Positions 10,669 to 20,500 of a stretch of 28,570 nt of DNA are shown here, piece after piece. The stretch is from Perkinsus marinus ATCC 50983 (taxonomy: Eukaryota; Perkinsozoa; Perkinsida; Perkinsidae): positions 196,796 through 225,365 of the forward strand of contig NW_003206281.1 in the NCBI RefSeq assembly GCF_000006405.1. The letters run 5' to 3'. The notes below the pieces were generated by a model. The model did not search any database. It was not told the origin of the DNA and worked only from the letters and a program-made list of their open reading frames with translations. Position 1 is the first letter of the stretch, and the number at the start of each line of letters is the position of its first letter. A program made the translations under genes and the position numbers.

Positions 10669-13600
10669 TCAGTCTGTGTCGGCGAGCTGCCCAACACCTA
10701 GAATCACTAATCGATCACCTGGGCGCGCGCTTTCTACACCAACCTGCGCCAGACTTTCCTTAAACTTATTAATATTGTGATCCACTAGAAAGGTCCTGTC
10801 GAAATACTCTTCTTTGATTTGACATACCAACGCCAGGAATGTATCCACCTACCAAAAAATTTGCGGAAAAATTTCGCGATTTTTTTGGGGGAAAACTAAT
10901 TTGCACGCATGTGCAAAATATAGTGACAACATGAAATACTGCCGTATACACGGTAATTGCGGAGCGAGCCAAGCGAGGGGAGCATACAACAGGCACTTTC
11001 GCGTTGTGCGTGCGTGCAGAATTATTCTGGTTTAACTACGGAGCGTGTGAGGCTACCAGATAGATCAAACGACTCCTCTATATGCGGAGGTGTTGGGAAA
11101 AATCGCAAAACTCGATTATGCGAACAGCTCGAAGAGATATGCACGAAAAGCTTCAATGATGGAGAAATGTCCTACCCGGGGATCGAACCGGGGACCTATG
11201 TAAAATTCGATTGATTGAGTCCATGGAAGTGAACTCAGTGAGCTCCGCCCCTTCGTCACGAAGGCCTAGTATAGTTTCTTGACCCGTGATTTCACCAACT
11301 AAAATATGTTTTTCACATACACTTTTATACCACTTCACAACCCATTCTTGTAGTTTCACCCTAGTAGTGATATGAAAAACACTATCGAAAAACATATTTC
11401 ACGACTACTGCATATCACCGCGTTAAATATCGCCCAATTTTTCACCAATTCCCAATCCTTCATAAAACTGCTACCTCTTTCATATACAATATCAAACCGT
11501 TACTCAGGGAAATTGTACAGGAGCTCGCCGAATTGATGGCCAACGACGCAGGAGTCGCTCCTGAGAATATTTTACAATCTCGCTCGCCCCAAATCGATCA
11601 ACCGCCGTTTCACCTTGCTGTATAACTGCAGCATCTCGCGTTCCTCTCCCCTCATCTGAAGAAAAAAGCAATTTTCCCACCAAAATCATAAATTTACGGA
11701 AAAAATTTCCACCTAAAAAAAGGAAAATTTCCCTGAAAACAATTTTCTCACTCAACTAATTCAAAATACTACGGAATTCTACAATATTTCCCACGTAGAA
11801 AACGAAAAATTATTTTTTCCCAGGGAAAAAATATTCCTGTAAATATCACGAAATTTTACAGTTTTTTCCACAGGAAAAATCATTTTTCCGGAAAAAATTA
11901 CTACTTTTTCCCGCACCAATTCCATAAATACAACTAGTATCGATAATAACATCCAACATATCCGACATAAGCTCATAAGACAATACCGAATCGCCACCAC
12001 CAAATCCCGAGTCGCTCGCCAAGTACACCTGATACAACGCACTGCGAAGATTTCCAGAAAAATAAAAAAAATGCCATTCCGCACGCACAGCGAAGATTTT
12101 CAGAAATATCAAAAAAAAGATACCATTCCGCACGCACAGCGAAGATTTTCAGAAATATGGAAAGATATCATTTCAACCAACACACGCGTACGCGCACAGC
12201 GGAGAATTATTGAATCGCCAACTCAATAAACTACATACATGTACGCAGAGCGAAGATTTTCAAACAGTATTAAAAGATACCATTCCGCACGCACAGCGAA
12301 GATTTTCAAACAGTATCAAAAAGATACCATCCGCACGCACTGCGAAGATTTTCAAACAGTATCAAAAAGATACCATCCGCACGCACTGCGAAGATTTTCA
12401 AACAGTATCAAAAAGATACCATCCGCACGCACTGCGAAGATTTCCCCATCCCAACCTCCCCATGATGATCATTACCTTGGAGACGATATCAAAAAGATAC
12501 GCCCTCTCCATACGACAATTCGACACCAACGAATCCAACAATTGTTCAACGCACTGACCGTGTGGATGTACTACTGATAACTGCTGCAATAGTCTTGAGA
12601 AACAGTCGAAAACCTGGGAAAGAAAAAACAAGTCAAAATTCTGCAATTTCTACGGAAAAAATGAAGATATCTCGAAATTATCGAATTTTCACGTGAAAAA
12701 ATGGCAAAAAATGGAAATTTTTTCGAAATTATCAAATTTTCACGTTAAAAAATGGCAAAAAAATAAATATAACTATTCATTATAGTTTCACCCGTGATAT
12801 GAAAAACATATTTCACTTCACGTAAAACGGGTGAAACTCCCAAATATTTGAACGTAAAAAACTGTTGATGAATTTCTGTCAGGTTCGTCCATCGTTTTTG
12901 CTCTACTATTGTAATATTCAAACTAACAACCAGTGTAAGGGAAAATTTTCTGACAATTTTTCGGGGGAAAAATTCGCGCTTTTGGAGAATTCTCTGGAAA
13001 AATCTTTTTAATTCATCATTGGAGTTTCACCCGTTTTACGCGAAGTGGCGTAATACTCCACGTGAAAAACGTGATATTCGCGAGGTGAAGTGAATTGAAA
13101 ACACTTCGCGAATTACACCGGACAAATCATCACATTTCACGTAAAACGCTTCCGGCATTTCGCGATAAACGCGAAAAACTCCGAGTAATCGGCGTTTTGC
13201 ACCATTTATTTCACAAGGGAGATTGTGAATTTCGCGACAGGGACTGTGCCACTGCGTGGCAGAGCTCACTCCACAGTGACAGTGGCCACTGGTACGGCAC
13301 CAATTAATCGGGCACCTGTCTTGTGACCGAGACTTCGGGGGGAGCCCCGCAAGTCTTCGGTCCACACCACCTAGTCGACTAGCCTTGAATAATTTCATGG
13401 ATATGTATAGATATTCAGTTGGACTGGAGGATCACTGAAGCCAGAGTTGACCAGCTAGAAATTTGCATGCATATCGCGCCAAACGCGTAAAACGCGAAAT
13501 GATTTCGCGTTTTGCATATCACATGAAAAACACCTCACATGTTTTACGCGAAATTCACTGTTCACATGCGTTTTTCGCGAAGTGAAATGTGAAATGTGTT

Positions 13601-15935
13601 TTTCACTAGTGTTTTTCACATCACGGGTGAAACTCCATTAATATTGCGCACAGGGAATAATAAAAATTATATTTTTCGATTCCGACGTCGGAGGAATATA
13701 TGTAATCGCTTTCCTCAGCTGCTGAGCTTAGGAGTATATATACGAGTTCGGGTAGAACTTTCCAAAAAATTTTCCAAAAATTTTCACATCGTCACCAGTA
13801 CATGTAGTTGACCATATTTTCCTCAACACCGCACTTCATATACCAAGATTTACTTTTTTCTACTCATATTTTACCAAATTTATTTTTCAACATTTTCACA
13901 ATACACAGTAAACACCAGGGAAGAAAACTAATTCCAAAAGGCTCTTGTTAATTTCAATCACCATAATTTTCCCAAAAATCTTCGCTGTGCGCACTCCCAC
14001 ATATCTTACGGAGTGATCGTATATACTCGTGCAGTGCCAAGTAATACCAACACGACAACCATTTCTATAAAGATCCTCATCTGAAAAAATAATTTCGTGC
14101 CGCATTGACGTTTTTTTCGCCCACCTAAGGAAGCCTGCAATTCTTTCACATACGCGTCTGAGATGTCTTCCCCGTGCAGAGAATTCATACCATCACCTGA
14201 GAAAAAACAAAAAAGTACAAAAATTTTCCGGAAAAAAATTTTTACCACTATAAGAACCGTCAAATCTGTAATTGCTGTCGATTTTATGGTAAAATACCTG
14301 AAAAAAATTTCTCATGTAAAAAGCGCGCGCCCAAAAATTCCAACCTGAAAAACGATATTAGAATTCACCCTTATTGCGCGGCGAACCACACGACGTGCAT
14401 ACAGAATTGCTTGGTGCCAGTTATCCTCCAGAGAATCTGAAAAAAGATTCCGAAAAAATTTTTTTCGGAAAACATGCACATGATCAACTACATACGTTGG
14501 TGATGACAATATGAAAATTCTGAGAGGAAATTTTCTGGAAAATTCTACCCGAATTCGTGAGGAAAGCGATTACATATATTCCTACTCCAACATTGGAATC
14601 AAAAAAAATATTTTTTATTATTCCCTGTGCGCAATATCAATGATGAATAAAAAAGATTTTTTACCAAATATTTTCCGAACCAAGAATTTACCAGGAGTAC
14701 CGCAAAAGCGCGAAATTTTTCGAATATTTTCTAAAAATTCTTCTCTTACCAACACCGAAAACGAAAGCCACTCAGTTACAAGAAAAAATACGAAATGTCA
14801 AAAATTTTTCCAGATTTTTTCCGAAAATTTCCGTAAAATTTCTTTCCAATAACAAAGACTATAGCCACAGTTTTGCTAAACCACAGTTCTGTCCTGCTCA
14901 GTTAAATCCTTCTCAGATTCCCTATGGAGCTCATTTGCCCATTTGAAAAAAATTTTACCCGAAAATTTCCGGAAATTTCCATAAAATTTCTTACCAATAA
15001 CAAAGACTATAGCCACAGTTTTGGCGAACCACGTTCTGTCCTGCTCAGTAATATCGCTCTCAGACTCCCTATCGAGCTGATACGTAGACGGCACATCAAC
15101 AATCTTCACGTGAACAAGGTGATTCGCAACATCTACCAAAAAATAAAAATTTTCCGGAAAAAAAATCACAAAAAAAACTTACGTCTGACTTCAGGCATAA
15201 CAGTGGGCTCCAAATACGCCGTCTCGTGGGGAGAAGTTTTCCCAAACACGACGCGAATGATTGACGATTTTCCAGACCTCGGCAAACCACAAACCAGAAT
15301 TTTCGGCACCTGTGATAGGCTCTGATTGATGGTGAAATTCGGGTAGAAATTTCCCTAAAATTCCCCAAAATTTGAAAAAAAAAAGAATTTTCGACACCTA
15401 TTATAGAGTAAAAATCTTAGGCTCTGAATTGATGGTGAAATTCGGGTGGAAAATTTCAGAAAATTTCCCTAAAATTCCCCAAAATCTGGAAAGAACGTGA
15501 ATTTTCGGTATCTATTTTACAATAAAAATACTAACTAAAATAGAAAAAATTCTGGTAAAAATCAGCGGATTCCTTTCCCAATAAAAACTGAACCCCATGC
15601 ACATCTATGAAGTTATTTAAAATTCGGTTCAGATTTATCTCGCCAGAAATATATGCACATGGTCAACTACATGTGTTGGTGAAAATATGAAACCTCTCAA
15701 GAAATTTTTATTAGTTTCTGTACGCCTTTATTCAAATTTGGAGACTCCTATGTGAGCGATTTCGGGAATAAATATGTTGGATTTTCTCAGCTGAGCTCAG
15801 GAGTTTCCAAAGCCAACTGTAGGCAAATTCGAGTAGTAAAGGTATACAAAAAACAATAAAAATTTCCCAAAATTTCCCCAAAATTACTACATCATCCGAA
15901 AATACGCTCAACTCTGCATCGGCACCGATAGACAT
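10669..15935 (-). CDS. RagC/RagD-type GTPase (Gtr2 family)
   Basis: A Ras-related GTPase that pairs with RagA/B and recruits TORC1 to the lysosome or vacuole when amino acids are available. Eleven exons join in phase: 15891-15935, 15183-15309, 14995-15132, 14345-14436, 14246-14297, 14125-14196, 14010-14080, 12476-12613, 11917-12028, 11576-11655 and 10669-10848; 368 residues against about 400 in human RagC. Motifs: P-loop in [16 protein letters not shown]; switch-side FGKTSPHET (RagC: FHKMSPNET); the family's HKxD base motif as YHKID; LTSIYDHS-like [30 protein letters not shown]; and [13 protein letters not shown] of the C-terminal roadblock domain. Where RagC has WDFPGQ this protein reads VDVPSTYQ, so the G3 glycine is not conserved. 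The intron at 14298-14344 is 47 nt; others hold MITEs, repeat B and satellites. The last 20 or so residues overlap a dispersed GC-rich motif, so the exact C-terminus is less certain. Confidence 0.9.
11340..11430. mobile_element. MITE family A fragment in Rag intron 10
   Basis: It reads AGTTTCACCCTAGTAGTGAT and then the family blocks through TACTGCATATCACCGCG, where it is lost. A second partial end (AGTTTCTTGACCCGTGAT) lies just before it at about 11270. The rest of this 727-nt intron (10849-11575) shows no other feature I can support. Confidence 0.6.
12040..12460. repeat. 46-57-bp satellite in Rag intron 8
   Basis: About eight units share a CGCACGCACTGCGAAGATTTTC block followed by an ATCAAAAAGATACC box; the last three are 46-47 bp apart and nearly identical. 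On the gene strand each carries GTATCTTTTTGATAC, a 5-bp hairpin with a T5 loop, plus a TTCGCAG acceptor-like sequence. The array fills the 447-nt intron between exons 8 and 9. The hairpin box matches the last part of exon 8, suggesting the unit arose from that exon-intron border. Confidence 0.8.
12784..12839. mobile_element. Very short MITE family A copy (about 56 bp)
   Basis: It goes from AGTTTCACCCGTGATATG to ACGGGTGAAACTCC with almost nothing between the arms. It is the shortest copy seen, essentially two facing termini, and lies in Rag intron 7. Confidence 0.7.
13021..13636. mobile_element. 616-bp long MITE family A element with empty-site paralogue
   Basis: It begins GGAGTTTCACCCGTTTTACG and ends CACGGGTGAAACTCC, flanked by ATT (13018-13020 and 13637-13639). 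The sequence on both sides (12940-13017 and 13645-13740) is continuous in a paralogous stretch at 19118-19260 that lacks the element. It contains GC-richer unique sequence (about 13210-13400) absent from the short copies; I find no convincing transposase in it. It is the longest member here and could be nearer to the parent element. Confidence 0.75.
14468..14660 (+). repeat. Family B variant shared with an Hsp40 intron
   Basis: About 150 bp from ATGAAAATTCTGAGAGG through the GCGCAATATCA region match, in reverse complement, 19180-19325 in the Hsp40 gene. The encoded strings [20 protein letters not shown] are the same, showing the copies are young. The open frame is a by-product of the repeat. 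Confidence 0.75.
14830..14945 (-). pseudogene. Dead tandem duplicate of Rag GTPase exon 3
   Basis: The run [13 protein letters not shown] and [10 protein letters not shown] copies [13 protein letters not shown] and [10 protein letters not shown] of exon 3 (14995-15132), which lies immediately upstream on the same strand. Its donor has changed from ATTG|GTAAG to ATTG|GAAAG, and the reading frame has a TAG just after the block reading QDRTVV. The flanking intron sequence (CCGAAAATTTCCGTAAAATTTC) was duplicated too, so this is a tandem genomic duplication. It now lies inside intron 3. Confidence 0.85.
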
Positions 15936-17543
15936 AGCCTGCTGGAAAATAACACTGAAATGTGATAACTCCCTTTAGAAGCGAATTTTTTTGCGGAAAA
16001 ATTGGGGAAAATTTTACCATAAAATTGATTGCTAATGTTCTAAAGGCCAGGGCAGATCAACTGAGCAGCCACCAAAACGTATGTTGCTTTTTTGACACTA
16101 GTGAAAAATATATATTTCACAAACTACTGCATATCACCGCGTTTTACACCACTTCACGTAAAACGAGTCGTGAAACTCCAATGAATGTATTTCAGCAGGG
16201 GAGAGTAAAAAATATATAAACTCTAGTTGTTCACAGAAACGCCTTTGTGTATGCGTGCAAGTGTGCAAAGGTATACCTAATAAAGGGTTGAAATCACTTC
16301 CACGATAAATATTAAATCATTGGAGTTTCTTCATCCTAGTAGTGATATGAAAAAAAACTAGTGAAAAACATATTTCACGACTACTACGTAGTGCGAATAT
16401 AACGCGTTTTTCACCGGGCTTTACGCCACTTCGCGTAAAACGAGTCGTAGAACTCCGATAAATTGAACACTTAAAAATTCTCAGCTACTTACACGAAATT
16501 GATGAGTGGTAATGCTAAGGTCTCCACACAGAGTGACCCAGCTGAGGAGACAATCTCAGATTCCACTTTTCTCAAAACCAAATTCTCATTGTCAATTTAA
16601 TATGCTAAAACTATTCCCTCCTTATGTGGATCTAAGCCGTGTTGTCGTAGTAGGCTTTGAACTCATACAAATTCACACACGCATACGGACAAAGCGACTT
16701 GCATATACCGGAGTTCCACAACCCATTTTACGTCCCGTGGCGTGACACTCCAAGTGAAATATGTTTTCACTAGTGTTTTTTCACATCACGGGGGGAAACT
16801 GCATTATGGTGTGATAATTTACCACCACATAATACAACATATTCTTCCAGTATACACGAACGTGAATATTGTGCGGAACTTCGCCTTGTATATGCAACGC
16901 CTATTCCAAATGAGTATTTTATTGCTCTGGAATTTTAACAAATCTTGCAGAAATATTGTTCTTTCCCTTCAGCTGTGCTCAGGAGTTTGCTCACGAATTC
17001 GGGTAGAAATATACAGAAACCAACATAAATTTCCCAAAAAATCCTCAAAATTTCATACGTAGTTGACCACCCCATACTGCTATGCAATATCAGCAGTATG
17101 ATCGAAACTACGCTTCAACTACCGCCCAGGCCTACAGCTTCTCCACTAAATGAGTATTTTTTTCCTTCTGGAATTCTATCAAATCTTGGAAGAAATATTC
17201 TTCATTAAACTTAAACTCCCACACACTGCGGCAACTACGAGATAGTCAATACTGAACTCAAACACTATTATTCTTTTTAAGGGTATCTTACGAAACAGGC
17301 AATCGTAGGGGAAATACAATCTACAGCGTTTATATAGTGTTTGGGGTAATTTCTCAGTGAATAAACTGATACAGTCGAGTTTCAACGCGGTGATATTTAG
17401 CAGTAGTCGTGAAATGTGTTTTACATATCACTAGGGTGAAGAAACTCCAGTTGATGATGACGAGCCGATTCGATCAACATAATTTACGCATGCACGCATG
17501 CACGCACGCATGCACGCACGCATGCACAACCTTAGGACTATCA
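15936..17543. other. Spacer between Rag and Hsp40 genes: repeats only
   Basis: The stretch between the Rag start codon (15935) and the Hsp40 stop (17544) holds MITE family A copies at about 16090-16182, 16322-16456 (GGAGTTTCTTCATCCTAG to GTAGAACTCC, ATT on the left only), 16707-16795 and 17385-17452. It also has a family B piece at about 16975-17060 and the simple repeat described separately. No exon could be supported; short open frames here lack splice context and any family resemblance. Confidence 0.6.
17486..17527. repeat. (ATGCACGC)n purine-pyrimidine repeat
   Basis: About 42 bp of alternating ACGC and ATGC steps lie 17 bp beyond the Hsp40 stop codon, so inside its expected 3' UTR. Strictly alternating purine-pyrimidine tracts of this type can adopt Z-DNA; that is known chemistry, not shown here. 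Confidence 0.85.
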
Positions 17544-20500
17544 TCACAGGACGTATCTCAGAGCCTCCATTTGAGCTTTATTGAGATTTTCCGGAAATTC
17601 CACGTCAAAACAGACGATTAAATTCCCGAATTTTCCGGCCTCCTTCGAAATCGGCATTCCACCGCCTTGGACGATTTCGCGACTGCCAGGTTTGATCATA
17701 TGCTCCACTTTCAATCTGAGTTAAAACGTCCCCAAATCGGAATAATTCACCCATCTATAATCGTTACCTCCTACTTGAACCTGCTAGTGTTGGTACGTCA
17801 ATTTCGAACCCAGTGAGGGCCTCTTTTAATGTTACCGTCTTCTTGAGAATTAAATCCGAACTAAAAAAAATGAAAAATCCAGAGAAAAATTTAACAAAAA
17901 AAATCACATTTTTTCCTATCATATAACGATACACCCTTAAAACGTCGAGGGTGAAAAAATCCGAATTCCCACCGTTTTTACCCATTTCTTTCAAACAACG
18001 CATGCTCCTTTTCCCGTATAACAAAGGCCACATCTTGGCATCGCCCGCTACACCCGAGCTCATCTCCCTCACCAGCAAACGTTATCTTCGTACCTGTTGG
18101 TTGGAATTTCATGCAATTTTAAAACTATTTTAATAACAAATGAAAATTGGAGTTTCACATGCTGTTTTACGTGAAGTGGTGTAATACTCCATGTGAAAAA
18201 CACTTCCCGAAATTTTCTTACCAAGTCGAAAGCACTGACGGCTACCTGAGCCTAAATAATCGCCTCTACGGATTTTCCCAAAAATTTCAAGAAAATTTAC
18301 CGAATTTTTTTATCATTTTTATCGAAATTTTTCTGATATGAAGTGGCGAATTACCCCGGAGAAAGCACCCCATTTGACGTAAAACACATACCACGTGTTT
18401 TACGCGATATTCACTGCTAACATGCGTTTTTCACCAAGTGAAATATGTGGTTTTCATATCACTAGGGTCGCTCCCCAGTTGAATTTCCTCAATTTTTTCA
18501 CCTTTTTTCTAACGGACAAATGAAAAATAAAAAAAATAAAAAACATATTTTGGTATGAATGAAAATTTCCGAAAAATAATAAAAAAATATTTCTAACACC
18601 TTATCAAACTTTTCACTTTGCAAAAATACTATACCGGATCTTCAAACTTTTTTCAAAAACGAAGACGAAAAAAACAATTTTCGAACTTTTCTTATCCAGA
18701 AATTATCATCATGAAAAATGCGACACTTACGGTTAGCAGAAAATTCTGGTAAAATCACAAAATTTTCCGCATAAATTTTTGTCAGAAAAAAATCAGAAAA
18801 TTAATTTCAGCATGTGAACTAACGCTGGTTGTTCTCATACACCCAAATGACGCCAACATTTTTCCCAGAAAATTCACAAAAATTTCCCGAAAAATTCTAC
18901 GTTAGTCGAGTTTTTTCAGGGAAAAAATCCCATAAAAATCGTCGAGCAATAAGTCCAAAATTTAGCAAAAAATACTAAAATTTTCCGGAAAATTTAACGA
19001 AAATTCCTCCAAAATTTTCACTACCTGCTTTCCAGCCTGGTTTAACTTCAATTTCCAACGTAGTTTCCGAAGGCCTCTGAACTGTGCAACTTGACCGCTT
19101 AATCTGAGGAAAAAAATTCACGGAAATTTTCTGACGATTTTTCCGGGAAAAAATTTCGCGCTCTTCTGGAAAAATCTTTTTTATTCATCACTGCGCACAG
19201 GGAATAATAAAAAATAATATTTTTTGATTCCAATGTTGGAGTAGGAATATATGTAATCGCTCTCCTCACGAATTCGGGTAGAATTTTCCAGAAAATTTCC
19301 TCTCAGAATTTTTTCCCCAGAGATATCAGCACTTCCGTGTTGAGTATAAATAAGGAAACCAAAAAAATTTCCCAAAAATTTTCCCTATAGTTTATATACG
19401 AATTCGCGGAAAAGTGCACAAAAAACAATGAAAAAAAATTTCCCAGAATTTTCTCTCATCCTCTTACCTTAACCCGTTTGGTTTTCCCTTTATACAGTTC
19501 TTCAAGTGAGCACTTCAAATCGAATTCAGCAACACCTAAAATGATAATTTCCAAATCGATCAACTGATCGATTATTAACCTACGGTTTTTCTTCATTTCA
19601 GGACTACCAGCAGAGCGAGTTGAAGCGCAGCGGCCAAAACCGTTTCCTGAGATGAAAAAAAACAATAAAAAAAATATGTTCGCCCTCAGCTGGGCTTGGC
19701 GGTTTCCCCACGGAATGTACGAATTTACAGAAATCAATGAAAATTTACCAAAAATTTCCCTCAAAATTTTCATGTGCACATTTTCCCACACTGGCAAAAC
19801 GAAACTTGATTATATTGCAGTTTCACGACTACCCCTTTTACGTAAAGTGGTGAAAAACGCGATATTCAACGCAGTGGTTGTGAAATATACCGTAACGTGA
19901 ATATAAATATAACGCGTAAAACACGTGGTATGTAATGCTAATACTCCATGTTAACTATAGGAAGTATATGTTTCCGCGATCGCCGATAACAGAATTCTAA
20001 TATCTTTTTCACGGGTGAAACTCCGTTATATCACCGGTCCCTTCTCGTAAACCAACTAAAATCATATATTAATACTAGTCCCTGGAGTTTCACAACTACC
20101 CGTTTTACGTGAAAAACGCGATATTTAGCAGCAGTAGTCGTGAAATATATTTTTCACTAGTGTTTTTCATATCACTACTAAGGTGAATAAACTCCACTGA
20201 ATGCTTCTACATCGATCATGTATATTTTTTCTCAACAAAAATTAATACAGTTCCAAAAATCCACCAAAATATCCGCCGCCCTATAAGGGTGAATTCTAAT
20301 ATCATTCTCCAGGTTGGAATTTCGGGGCGCGCGCTTTTTACACGAGAATTTTTCATTTTCTTCTCATATCACCAGGGTCACGAAACTCAATTAATTCGAA
20401 AGTGCTTCGTTTTCCTATTAGATGTACTCATACAAAACTAACTTCAGCAACGAACATAACCGTCCAGCAGTTCATCGAGGCGACTATATATGTGACCATC

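Noticed and set aside
11168-11200. tRNA-like 3' half on the minus strand (GGTTCGATCC loop inside a GC-rich stem)
   Set aside because: The stem has a mismatch, no 5' acceptor strand pairs with the 3' end, and no D or anticodon arm fits upstream. At most it is a tRNA-derived scrap.
12210-12577. Two overlapping + strand frames rich in QKDTIR-type repeats as a repeat protein
   Set aside because: They are translations of the intron satellite on the antisense strand of the Rag gene.
13036-13398. 120-codon minus-strand frame inside the long MITE as a transposase
   Set aside because: No transposase-like motif, and it spans the family's non-coding palindromic arm; composition suggests chance.
17933-17982. 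Extended Hsp40 exon 9 running to a GTATCG donor
   Set aside because: Re-reading the sequence gives AATGG|GTAAAA, which yields the family sequence FERNGSDLI directly in phase 2, so no insert is needed.
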